DNA of 6,259 bases from an uncultured Clostridia bacterium (GTDB lineage: Bacteria > Bacillota > Clostridia > Christensenellales > CAG-314). The stretch spans positions 1 through 6,259 of the forward strand of contig CALGIK010000019.1 in assembly GCA_937915515.1 (NCBI GenBank), written 5' to 3'. This document shows positions 1 to 6,259 of this stretch, in pieces. A program made the position numbers and the translations under genes. How positions within the stretch are numbered: the stretch's first letter is position 1; each line of letters opens with the position of its first letter. The notes beneath the pieces were generated by a model. The model was not told the DNA's origin, did no database searches, and saw nothing but the letters and a program-made list of their open reading frames with translations.

Positions 1-1579
1 CCATTATCTTTTTGTCGTTTATACCCTCAAAACGGCAGTTTCGTCCTATGACAGCCGCCAACAAAAAACCGTTAGCGTTTGCTTCTAAACCGTATTCGAG
101 AATATTAGCCTGAATTTTTTTGCCCATATTTATTATTTTTGTAACAAAATTTTTTTCGACCAAAAACAGCGTGACAAATTTGGCAATACATAACAGCACC
201 GGGTCAATGACAATATTGGGTATATTTTTGGGAATGTCAAGTGCGGTAAAATAACCGTCTTTTAAAAAATATAGTCTGCCCCGCACGCCGTTTACCAACA
301 GACAAAATAATATTTTGCCTTTTATGCTCAAAGTTAAGTTTTGGTTAAGTAGCAGTGTTTTAAAAAATGAATTAACCATTTTTTTATCCGTTAATGACAG
401 TTTATCTATAATCTCGTCATGCAGACGGATATCGTCGAAAGTATAAAGAGCCCAGTTCACCTCTTCCAAAAGTTTTTTGTCGCCCCATATTCCGTAAAAA
501 TCCGGTGCGGAACGCAGTTTAGAAACTCTTTTTGTAAGCTCGCTGAAGGGGATTTGAGGATAATACTCTAATCTTTTGGGCTTATTATGCCTCACCTTAG
601 ATGTGACTTCAGAAACAAAATTTTGGTAATAAGTTACTATCGTATTATTTTCGTCATAGAGTTTAAGCTGATCTAATACTTTTAAACATTCTTCATAATC
701 AGAGCTGTTGAAAGCGCTGAAGGCGTATAGCAAAAAAATGTCAAAAGAATAATTTTCGCCTGTTTGAATAAATCTTTTGAGCCAATTATATGCATATTTA
801 TCCTTTTTTATCTCGCAAAAGGTAGAGGCTATCTTAAAAAGGTCGGCGGGATTGTTTGTCTTAACGTCGTTTAATTTTTCAGTTATTTTCTCACACTCCT
901 CTTTGTTGCCCGATATATAATAAGCCATTGCCAAATTGCTTAAAGCAAAAATATTGTCTTTGTTTAGTTCATATGCTTGTTTAGCATATTCTAAACCTTT
1001 TTCCGTATCGTTTTTTAACAGATAAGTAAAGGCTATATTGTTTTTTGCTTCGCTGTCGTTAGGAAAAGCCTCCTCTATCTCCTTAAATATATCTAGCGCC
1101 TGCTCAGTTTTTCCCGAACGGACAAGCTGGCTGGCTTTATACTGCAATTCCTCCCTGCGCTCGCGTGTTAAAGGATGAACAAGAGCAAACCCTTTTGTTT
1201 TTGTGGGCAAGATACTCTCGGATGTTTCCAATTCGATACCGTCGGGATTTAACTCCGAATAACGCTTAAAATAATATCCTGCTAAGTTCCATTGATTTAA
1301 AGCATAGTAATTTTCGCCTAACATTAGCAGGACTTCGTAGTCGTGCGGGTCTAAAGCTAAAAGTTTAAATAAAATATCATTACTTGCCTTGTATTGCTCA
1401 GCATCGGATAATTCGTCAGCTAAAGCAAAAAGAGCATCTTTATCTTCTGGATTTTTATGTAAAATGCGGCGAATTAAAGAGACAGCTTTTATACGCTGTC
1501 CCTCTTGAGAGTATTGAGCCGCCATGTCAAGCAACATATCGGCGTTTTCTGTAAACCGTAATAACTTACCTTTTGCCAA
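1..1579 (-). CDS. TPR-repeat protein with unassigned C-terminal domain (3' end missing)
   Basis: A single open frame runs from a TTG at 1579 to the edge of the window, giving 526 codons with no stop, so the true C-terminus lies outside. Residues about 14-112 form three TPR units ending in the typical LDP/LNP turns (for example LFKLLALDP and YFKRYSELNP). A 27-residue linker follows, and residues about 140-310 hold roughly five more 34-residue units, such as KASQLVRSGKTEQALDIFKE and NNIAFTYLLKNDTEKGLEYA. TPR arrays are protein-binding scaffolds. From about 330 onward the repeats stop. A predicted mixed helical region begins with YYPQIPFSELTKRV and includes a hydrophobic stretch near 452-475 (IPNIVIDPVLLCIAKFVTLF). 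I recognise no family there. There is no signal peptide, so the protein is probably cytoplasmic. The start is chosen from AGGAGAG upstream at normal spacing. The first in-frame ATG, at codon 15, would cut into the first repeat. The gene is 18 bases after the membrane protein gene, and a joint role is only inferred. Confidence 0.85.
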   Translation of the reverse strand, partial: MAKGKLLRFTENADMLLDMAAQYSQEGQRIKAVSLIRRILHKNPEDKDALFALADELSDAEQYKASNDILFKLLALDPHDYEVLLMLGENYYALNQWNLAGYYFKRYSELNPDGIELETSESILPTKTKGFALVHPLTRERREELQYKASQLVRSGKTEQALDIFKEIEEAFPNDSEAKNNIAFTYLLKNDTEKGLEYAKQAYELNKDNIFALSNLAMAYYISGNKEECEKITEKLNDVKTNNPADLFKIASTFCEIKKDKYAYNWLKRFIQTGENYSFDIFLLYAFSAFNSSDYEECLKVLDQLKLYDENNTIVTYYQNFVSEVTSKVRHNKPKRLEYYPQIPFSELTKRVSKLRSAPDFYGIWGDKKLLEEVNWALYTFDDIRLHDEIIDKLSLTDKKMVNSFFKTLLLNQNLTLSIKGKILFCLLVNGVRGRLYFLKDGYFTALDIPKNIPNIVIDPVLLCIAKFVTLFLVEKNFVTKIINMGKKIQANILEYGLEANANGFLLAAVIGRNCRFEGINDKKIM

Positions 1580-1586
1580 AACGCTT

Positions 1587-1593
1587 CTCTCCT
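1587..1593 (-). promoter_or_regulatory. Ribosome-binding site of the TPR gene
   Basis: AGGAGAG lies in the 18-base gap after the membrane protein stop, seven bases before the TTG at 1579. It is the main reason for choosing the non-ATG start. Confidence 0.8.
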
Positions 1594-1597
1594 ATTT

Positions 1598-2497
1598 TTA
1601 TTGATATTGCTTTTTGCGTTTAATAACTTTCTTTTCGACAGGATGGTAAATTGAGAATATCTTCATCATATGAGCCTGCCAAACAAGCACTATATAAAAA
1701 ATCCCTATCATAAGCAAAACCACAACCATAATTATCTGCAATTGTCCTTTGCCGAAAATCAGCAAAAGAAAGATAGGTACAAGTGACATAACAAAAGCTA
1801 CTAAGGTAGAAATAAAGTATTTCCACATTAAAGTCCAAGCGGTTTTTATGCTGGCAGAAATATCCTGTTTATAGGTAGCGGTCACGCTGAAAAGCATAAA
1901 AAGATAAATGCAAACAAGTGCAAAAATTATCCAAGCGGCTATCTGTAAAACAACGCTTGCAAAAGAAGGCAAAGAAGCGGCAAAGATATTAAGCTGCATA
2001 AGTCCGAATAAGGCTGATGAGATAAAAGCAAAACCTACAAAGACAACAAGACCGCACTGATAGATGCCTACAAAAAATGGTTTAAATACCTTTATCCTGC
2101 CCGTCCAAAAAGCGTCTCGGATAATGCAGATACCGCCCGCAAACGCCAAAGAAAAAGCGCATAGAGAAGGTATGCTATAAAGCCAGAATTTTGTTGAAAA
2201 ACCGTTTAACACATTTGCCGCATACTCTGTCAACCCTGCCCAGTAAGTAAAACCAAGTCCTAAAGAGCCATTGCTTGGAATCGAACTGTTAAAGGCCGCA
2301 GTGGATAAAGTAAAATTATAGTAGATATAGATAAGCGGTATTAAAAATATGCACATTAAAATGTTCATCCCAAAGACTTTAAACATATCCTTAGAATACA
2401 CATATTGAAAAAACTTAAAGGTAGAAAGTTCGTTTACAAGTTTTTCAACATGACCGCTGCGTTCGTTTTGTAAAATTATATTTTCGTTGTTGTCCAT
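1598..2497 (-). CDS. Six-helix integral membrane protein of unknown function, possibly YesL/DUF624-like
   Basis: The 299-residue product has no signal peptide but about six predicted membrane segments, near residues 43-62, 105-126, 142-168, 178-206, 226-249 and 252-273. An amphipathic charged N-terminus of about 40 residues precedes them, and a strongly basic tail (VEKKVIKRKKQ) ends the protein. By the positive-inside rule both ends would face the cytoplasm. The segment SIPSLCAFSLAFAGG followed by IIRDAFWTG and a KPFFVGIYQ helix recalls the pattern of the YesL/DUF624 family (a Pro-containing helix, then a cytoplasmic loop, then an FF-containing helix). That resemblance is judged by eye and is weak. 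I see no catalytic motif, ligand site or transporter signature. The ATG at 2497 sits 9 bases after the preceding stop, with AGG eight bases upstream overlapping that stop. The TAA stop at 1598 lies 18 bases before the TPR gene. Its tight packing suggests co-expression with the TPR protein, but no functional link to priming or transcription can be seen. Confidence 0.8.
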   Translation of the reverse strand: MDNNENIILQNERSGHVEKLVNELSTFKFFQYVYSKDMFKVFGMNILMCIFLIPLIYIYYNFTLSTAAFNSSIPSNGSLGLGFTYWAGLTEYAANVLNGFSTKFWLYSIPSLCAFSLAFAGGICIIRDAFWTGRIKVFKPFFVGIYQCGLVVFVGFAFISSALFGLMQLNIFAASLPSFASVVLQIAAWIIFALVCIYLFMLFSVTATYKQDISASIKTAWTLMWKYFISTLVAFVMSLVPIFLLLIFGKGQLQIIMVVVLLMIGIFYIVLVWQAHMMKIFSIYHPVEKKVIKRKKQYQ

Positions 2498-2505
2498 CTT
2501 TTTTA

Positions 2506-2508
2506 CCT
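2506..2508 (-). promoter_or_regulatory. Weak ribosome-binding site of the membrane protein gene
   Basis: The only Shine-Dalgarno-like sequence before the ATG at 2497 is AGG, eight bases upstream. It shares its first two bases with the TAG stop of the zinc-ribbon gene. An A-rich spacer (six A in a row) may help initiation. The overlap suggests re-initiation by ribosomes that have just terminated. Confidence 0.5.
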
Positions 2509-3217
2509 AAGCCTTGTAAATTATTCTGTGACAGCTTTCGCATTTGATAAATCCTTTTTTGTCTAAATCGGATAGCTTTTCCATAGGCATTTCCATTCGG
2601 CAGCCGCCGCAACGGTTAGTACCTTCCAATTTGACGAGGTAAGGATATTTGACTTCTTGCTTTTTTAAATCCTTATATACGTTAAGAATTTGTGAATCTA
2701 TACTTTTTTCGAGCTCAGCTTTTTTACGCTGAATTTCTATTATTTCAGGTTCGCGGCGTTTGCGTAACTCCTCAAAAGCATCCTTCGCTTCGGCGTATTG
2801 CTTTTTTGCCGAAGGTAGTTTAGCTCGATAGTCTTCAAACTGCTTGTTTATTTTTTCGGCTTCCGCAACTATATTTTTTACGTCACGTTCGATACCGCTG
2901 ATTGTACGGCTTAAATCGGCATATTTTTTGCTTAAATAATTAAGCTCGCTGTCATCAATGGTCTTGTCAACCAAAAGAGTATATTCGGCAATCAAAGCAG
3001 CGTTTTTTTCGTACAATTCGCAAAAACTTATGTACTTAGCATTTAATTCGGCTGCCTCCTGCTCCATTTTTTTAAGTTTTTCCTCGCTGTCCTTCAAAAA
3101 CTGCAAGCAATAACGGGTTTTTTTGCGCTCCTCGGTATTGCTTAGCTCCACTTCGATTGTCCTTGCATCAGCATCAAGTTTTTGATATTCAAGTATATTG
3201 TCAATATTATCAAACAT
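2507..3217 (-). CDS. Coiled-coil protein with C-terminal C4 zinc ribbon (CT398/DUF164 type)
   Basis: With the start at 3217 this is a 236-residue protein. Residues 1 to about 190 are highly charged and rich in Glu, Lys, Ala and Leu, as in a long helical hairpin or coiled coil. Residues 203-229 are a C4 zinc ribbon: CGGC, 19 residues, then CESC, followed by the typical HRIIY ending. This matches the family described as zf-RING_7/DUF164, whose structural example is Chlamydia CT398; that protein has been linked to sigma-54 and secretion components, but the general function is not settled. Binding to a nucleic acid or protein partner is inference. The family is commonly found near trmK and a Nif3-like gene in Clostridia; here it follows trmK directly. 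A GTG at 3229 in the same frame would add four residues, but it has no Shine-Dalgarno. The ATG at 3217 has GGGAG five bases upstream and overlaps the trmK stop (ATGTTTGA), which favours translational coupling. The TAG stop is also part of the next gene's ribosome-binding site. Confidence 0.9.
   Translation of the reverse strand: MFDNIDNILEYQKLDADARTIEVELSNTEERKKTRYCLQFLKDSEEKLKKMEQEAAELNAKYISFCELYEKNAALIAEYTLLVDKTIDDSELNYLSKKYADLSRTISGIERDVKNIVAEAEKINKQFEDYRAKLPSAKKQYAEAKDAFEELRKRREPEIIEIQRKKAELEKSIDSQILNVYKDLKKQEVKYPYLVKLEGTNRCGGCRMEMPMEKLSDLDKKGFIKCESCHRIIYKA
3210..3217 (-). other. Start/stop overlap of trmK and the zinc-ribbon gene
   Basis: The eight bases ATGTTTGA carry the ATG of the zinc-ribbon gene and the TGA of trmK in different frames. 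This is the only true coding overlap in the window when the best-supported starts are used, and it is a classical arrangement for translational coupling. Confidence 0.75.
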
Positions 3218-3848
3218 ATTGTCTCCCACACAACAAATTATCTATCTCATCTAAGCGTTGTTTGACCTTTAAGTCAAAAACCTTATTTAATATTGTAACA
3301 CATTTTGCTCTTTCCTCAAACAAATAATCGCTAAAATCTTTGCGAAAATATTCTAAATTTGTCTTTCCATATTTTATCTGCATATCGCTTAAGTTATCGC
3401 CGCCTTTTTTTAACACCATTATATTGTAAAACTTTTTGTCAAAAAAAACCTCGTCGTATTCAAAAAAATAATCCTTTTGCAAAACTTTCCGTACTTCTGT
3501 TGCGTTGCGCATGGGATTAATAACAAGACAATCAAACTTATGCGTGCTGTTAAAAATTATTTTTATTATTTCAAGTCCGCCTAAACCTGCAATACAAGCG
3601 CAGTCGGCAACCAATCCGCACACGCCAAAGCCGCAGATAAATTGACACATATCCCTTAAATTGCGGCTGTCAGCTAAGTTTTGCGCTTTAGAAAGGCATT
3701 TTGCGCTGATGTCAGTAAAAAACACTTGTTTTGCTTTGTCCCTTTGCAACGCTTCGATGCCTATTTTGCCATGGTCGCAGCCCACATCGATAAGCGTGTT
3801 TACCATCGGTATTACGGAGACAATTTTTGATATTCGTTTTGATGCCAA
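3210..3848 (-). CDS. trmK: tRNA (adenine(22)-N1)-methyltransferase TrmK, divergent
   Basis: TrmK uses S-adenosylmethionine to methylate N1 of adenine 22 in the tRNA D-arm. The 212-residue product has the family signature in order: an N-terminal SKRISKIVSVIP segment, motif I DVGCDHGKIG (21-30, normally D-I/V-G-S/T-D-H), the acidic end of strand 2 (TDIS, 45-48), IAGLGG (86-91, normally IAGMGG), and NPMRNATEVRKVL (111-123, normally a QPN-type motif followed by an R-x-x-L helix). The C-terminal 60 residues form the charged helical tail that is a coiled coil in characterised members. Oddities: the usual GDGL before AGMGG reads GFGV (73-76), the stretch between them is about three residues shorter than in B. 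subtilis TrmK as I recall it, and five cysteines fall between residues 68 and 85. The TTG start at 3848 is set by GGAG six bases upstream. The gene begins 3 bases after the rpoD stop and its last 8 bases overlap the next gene. Position after sigA strongly supports the assignment. Activity is inferred. Confidence 0.88.
   Translation of the reverse strand: MASKRISKIVSVIPMVNTLIDVGCDHGKIGIEALQRDKAKQVFFTDISAKCLSKAQNLADSRNLRDMCQFICGFGVCGLVADCACIAGLGGLEIIKIIFNSTHKFDCLVINPMRNATEVRKVLQKDYFFEYDEVFFDKKFYNIMVLKKGGDNLSDMQIKYGKTNLEYFRKDFSDYLFEERAKCVTILNKVFDLKVKQRLDEIDNLLCGRQYV
3223..3227 (-). promoter_or_regulatory. Ribosome-binding site of the zinc-ribbon gene inside the trmK 3' end
   Basis: GGGAG lies five bases before the ATG at 3217, within the last codons of trmK. 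It favours that ATG over the GTG at 3229, which would place the site inside the coding region and has no purine-rich sequence of its own. Confidence 0.75.
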
Positions 3849-3851
3849 TTC

Positions 3852-4913
3852 TTACTCCAAAAAATCTTCCAGCTTCTTTTTCTTTGAGGGATGACGAAGT
3901 TTACGCAGTGCCTTTGCTTCTATCTGTCTGATACGCTCTCTGGTAACGTTAAATTCCCTTCCGACTTCCTCAAGAGTGCGCGGACGTCCGTCGTCAATAC
4001 CGTAACGCAACCTTAAAACCATTTCCTCACGGGGAGTAAGTTTGTGCAGCACGCCTATCATTTGTTCTTTCAGCATAGCGTAAGCGGCTACGTCGCTGGG
4101 AGCGATTGTTTTATCGTCTTCGATAAAATCCACAAGGTGGCTGTCTTCTTCTTCGCCGATAGGAGTTTCAAGGCTGACGGGGTCTTGTGCAATCTTCTGA
4201 ATTTCCATAACTTTATCTTCGGTGACGCCCATTTCCTTGGCTATCTCCTCAGGAGTAGGCTCACGTCCTAATTGCTGCAATAAGCTGCGGCTTACTCTGA
4301 CCTGTCGATTTATAGTTTCCACCATATGTACGGGTATGCGGATAGTGCGTGCTTGGTCTGCTATTGCGCGCGTAATGGCTTGACGTATCCACCAAGTTGC
4401 GTATGTGCTAAACTTAAAACCTTTTGTGTAGTCAAATTTTTCGACGGCTTTCATCAAACCTAAGTTGCCTTCCTGTATCAAGTCTAAAAACAGCATGCCC
4501 CGTCCGACGTATCTTTTTGCTATGCTTACCACAAGCCTTAAATTTGCTTCGCTGAGTTTCTGCTTTGCATTTTCGTCACCTTCCTGCATCCTTTTAGCTA
4601 AATCGGACTCCTCATCGCCGCTTAATAACGGTACTTTGCCTATATCCTTTAAATACATTTTTACGGGGTCGTCAATGCTTACGTCCACTACGCCTTTTGC
4701 TAAATCCATTGTACCGGGGGCAACATCAACTATATTAATGTTGGCATCGTCCATCATCTTGTACAATTCGGCATTTTCTTCTTCCGTCAATACTAAACGC
4801 ATTTTCTCAAGCTTAGCTTCTACTTCCTCATATGTGACGTAGCCTTTGGCGTTATCTGTCCGTATTTCCGTTAAAAACTGATTAATTTTCTTTTGCTTTT
4901 CATTATTTTCCAT
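3852..4913 (-). CDS. rpoD: Primary sigma factor RpoD/SigA
   Basis: This is the housekeeping sigma-70 subunit, which directs RNA polymerase to -10/-35 promoters. With the start at 4913 it has 353 residues, a normal length for a Firmicutes SigA. The N-terminal 80 residues contain a region 1.1-like helical segment ([12 protein letters not shown]). Region 1.2 starts at [11 protein letters not shown] (82-92). Regions 2.1-2.2 include [17 protein letters not shown] and [19 protein letters not shown] (124-161). Regions 2.3-2.4, which melt and read the -10 element, are [20 protein letters not shown] (165-184), followed by [12 protein letters not shown]. Region 3.2 is [21 protein letters not shown]. 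Region 4, which reads the -35 element, holds [14 protein letters not shown] and the helix-turn-helix [19 protein letters not shown] (about 321-339). A start at 4940 is possible by frame, but it overlaps dnaG and lacks a Shine-Dalgarno. The ATG at 4913 has GGAGG seven bases upstream. Nothing looks altered. Confidence 0.98.
   Translation of the reverse strand: MENNEKQKKINQFLTEIRTDNAKGYVTYEEVEAKLEKMRLVLTEEENAELYKMMDDANINIVDVAPGTMDLAKGVVDVSIDDPVKMYLKDIGKVPLLSGDEESDLAKRMQEGDENAKQKLSEANLRLVVSIAKRYVGRGMLFLDLIQEGNLGLMKAVEKFDYTKGFKFSTYATWWIRQAITRAIADQARTIRIPVHMVETINRQVRVSRSLLQQLGREPTPEEIAKEMGVTEDKVMEIQKIAQDPVSLETPIGEEEDSHLVDFIEDDKTIAPSDVAAYAMLKEQMIGVLHKLTPREEMVLRLRYGIDDGRPRTLEEVGREFNVTRERIRQIEAKALRKLRHPSKKKKLEDFLE
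3855..3858 (-). promoter_or_regulatory. Ribosome-binding site of trmK inside the rpoD 3' end
   Basis: GGAG spans the last two rpoD sense codons, directly before its TAA stop. It is six bases from the TTG at 3848 and supports TTG as the trmK start. Ribosomes finishing rpoD would uncover or occupy this site, so trmK translation is probably coupled to rpoD. Confidence 0.8.
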
Positions 4914-4920
4914 CAGCAAT

Positions 4921-4925
4921 CCTCC
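4921..4925 (-). promoter_or_regulatory. Ribosome-binding site of rpoD
   Basis: GGAGG lies seven bases before the ATG at 4913 and immediately after the dnaG TGA stop. It decides the rpoD start against the upstream in-frame ATG at 4940, which has no such site. Confidence 0.9.
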
Positions 4926-4926
4926 A

Positions 4927-6259
4927 TCATGCTTTGGCATTTATTTTCTGCGTTAAAACCGCAATTTTTGTTAATATATCCCGTTTTGCGTTAGCATCCG
5001 TTTCGACAGAATAAGCGTTTTTCAACTCCTCAAGCTGTTCTGTCCATTCCGTTTTGGTAAGCAATTCTATGCAGTCTAAATAACAAAGTCTGTCTATTTC
5101 GTCATTCAAAAACGGAACATTAATAATAATCCCAATAATTTTTTCATTTGTTTGAGCTGTATTAAGTCTGTATAAATCTCCTATTGCGGCACGTTTATTA
5201 GATTTTCGGCATATCTTGATAAATTCAAACACTTCGTTGATAAAAGCGTTTTTGCTGACAAAAATCTTGTCATCGTCGGCATAAGTTTTGTTGTTAAGTT
5301 TACATGCCAAAACAAAAACTTCGGCTTTAAGCTGTCCGTTTTTTATTGCGGACTCGGTCTCTTGCACTTTTTGATTAACGGCAGGATTGCTTTCGAGCTG
5401 TTTACGCAAAAAATCAACGGAAAGCCCCGTATCTTCGCTCACAGCTTTTATGTAGGTTTCCCTCTCGACTGCCGATAAAGGTTTTAGTAAAGACAGCGCT
5501 TGCTCGGCGTATTTACGCCTAAAATCATTTATAGCCGCTTTACTTTCCGTTTTTGGCAAATATTGCTGTTTTGTTATTTTCAACTTGTAATCGGTAAGCG
5601 GCAATGCTTTAGCTAAAAGGCTTTTATATGCCTGATTGCCCTTTTGTTTAATAAATTCGTCGGGGTCAACTCCTTGCGGCATCTCGACGACTTTCACCTC
5701 AAGCCCTTGCTCTTTGAGGATATCAAGTCCTCTCAGCGTTGCCGCTTTGCCTGCGGCGTCGCCGTCGTAGCATATGTAAACCGTATTGACAAGACGTTTA
5801 ATAAGCTTTGCCTGTTCTACAGTTAGGGAAGTGCCCATGCTTGCAACAGCTTGCACAAAACCTGCCTGATGCAGCATAACAGCGTCCATATAACCTTCGA
5901 CAATAATGATAAAATCGAGGTTTCCGCCTTGTTTGGCTTTTTTGGCAAAATTAAGACCGTAGAGCGTTTTGCTTTTATCAAAAATAGGAGTGATTGACGT
6001 GTTTTTATATTTGGCAACTGTTTTATCGTCCGAAAAAGTGCGTCCTCCAAATGCTATTACGTTGCCGCTAATATCAAAAATAGGTATTATCAGTCTTTGA
6101 CCTAAGCTGTCAAAAAAACCTCCCTCTTCCTTTTTGATTATTAAACCGGCTTTAACCGCTGTTTGGTCGCTTATAACATTTTCCTTTAATGTTTCGACTA
6201 AGCTTGTCCAATCTGTTGATAATCCAAAACCAAATTGTTTTATTGCAGATAAACTAAGC
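4927..6259 (-). CDS. dnaG: DNA primase DnaG (5' end missing)
   Basis: DnaG makes the short RNA primers for Okazaki fragments and works with the replicative helicase. The window holds the last 443 codons and a TGA stop. The first visible residues match the family segment with an FGxG motif before a conserved Trp (residues 9-17 of the visible part). The primase core motif [19 protein letters not shown] follows at about 55-73. The TOPRIM catalytic centre is visible as EGYMD (121-125) and DGDAAG (165-170), followed by PQGVDPDEF (about 194-202). The last 200 or so residues are the weakly conserved helical region expected to contact the helicase. DnaG is usually about 580-610 residues, so roughly 150 N-terminal residues, including the zinc-binding domain, should lie beyond position 6259. 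The family's usual NSPET-like segment reads NTSITPIF here, a small deviation. The frame is open throughout. A shorter reading starting at 5889 would cut off the catalytic Glu and is only an internal Met. The stop lies 13 bases before the rpoD start. Confidence 0.97.
   Translation of the reverse strand, partial: LSLSAIKQFGFGLSTDWTSLVETLKENVISDQTAVKAGLIIKKEEGGFFDSLGQRLIIPIFDISGNVIAFGGRTFSDDKTVAKYKNTSITPIFDKSKTLYGLNFAKKAKQGGNLDFIIIVEGYMDAVMLHQAGFVQAVASMGTSLTVEQAKLIKRLVNTVYICYDGDAAGKAATLRGLDILKEQGLEVKVVEMPQGVDPDEFIKQKGNQAYKSLLAKALPLTDYKLKITKQQYLPKTESKAAINDFRRKYAEQALSLLKPLSAVERETYIKAVSEDTGLSVDFLRKQLESNPAVNQKVQETESAIKNGQLKAEVFVLACKLNNKTYADDDKIFVSKNAFINEVFEFIKICRKSNKRAAIGDLYRLNTAQTNEKIIGIIINVPFLNDEIDRLCYLDCIELLTKTEWTEQLEELKNAYSVETDANAKRDILTKIAVLTQKINAKA

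Noticed and set aside
2782..2815. Inverted repeat (CTTCGGC with GCCGAAG, 13-base loop) that could be a terminator
   Set aside because: It lies within the coiled-coil coding region and has no T run after it in the direction of transcription. The repeated Lys, Ala and Glu codons of the coiled coil can produce it by chance.
3218..3229. GTG at 3229 as start of the zinc-ribbon gene
   Set aside because: No Shine-Dalgarno precedes it, and the four extra codons contain the GGGAG that serves the ATG at 3217.
3418..3442. TTGACA and TATAAT on the minus strand inside trmK, resembling a sigma-A promoter for the downstream genes
   Set aside because: The two elements are separated by only 13 bases, against about 17 for a working promoter. 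They are also explained by the conserved protein segment FDKKFYNIMV that they encode.
4465..4842. 125-residue open frame on the plus strand
   Set aside because: It is antisense to rpoD regions 1 and 2, which are highly conserved. It has no recognisable product and its composition is that expected from an antisense shadow.
4914..4940. Earlier rpoD start at 4940
   Set aside because: It would overlap dnaG by 14 bases and has no Shine-Dalgarno, whereas the ATG at 4913 has GGAGG at ideal spacing.
5823..6050. 75-residue open frame on the minus strand
   Set aside because: It overlaps dnaG in another frame. The dnaG frame is open across this stretch and encodes the conserved primase core, so the short frame is a shadow.

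Overview
The window is one uninterrupted run of six protein-coding genes, all on the minus strand, so transcription runs from position 6259 down to position 1. In transcription order they are dnaG (DNA primase, 5' end outside the window), rpoD/sigA (housekeeping sigma factor), trmK (tRNA adenine-22 N1-methyltransferase), a coiled-coil/zinc-ribbon protein, a six-helix membrane protein, and a TPR-repeat protein whose 3' end lies outside the window. I see no RNA gene, mobile element, CRISPR array, terminator or convincing promoter. There is no gene-free stretch longer than 18 bases.

The DNA is AT-rich, uses TGA, TAG and TAA as stops, has strong GGAGG-type ribosome-binding sites and uses TTG as a start codon at least twice. 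The order dnaG, sigA, trmK is typical of Bacillota (Firmicutes), and the zinc-ribbon protein close to trmK is more typical of Clostridia than of Bacilli. A low-GC clostridial bacterium, perhaps an uncultured gut lineage, is my best inference. I cannot name a genus.

The layout is extremely compact: a 13-base gap for dnaG-rpoD, a 3-base gap for rpoD-trmK, an 8-base overlap for trmK-zinc ribbon, a 9-base gap for zinc ribbon-membrane protein, and an 18-base gap for membrane protein-TPR. Several Shine-Dalgarno sequences lie inside the last codons or stop codon of the gene before. All six genes are probably co-transcribed and translationally coupled. The first half is the classical macromolecular-synthesis arrangement linking replication priming (DnaG), transcription initiation (SigA) and tRNA modification (TrmK). 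The last two genes are lineage-specific proteins of unknown function.

Most of the window is ordinary core-genome DNA. The points worth a second look are the altered SAM-binding region of TrmK, the absence of the Nif3-family gene that usually follows trmK, and the two uncharacterised genes at the end of the operon. I found no sign of a new defence, mobile or RNA-based system.
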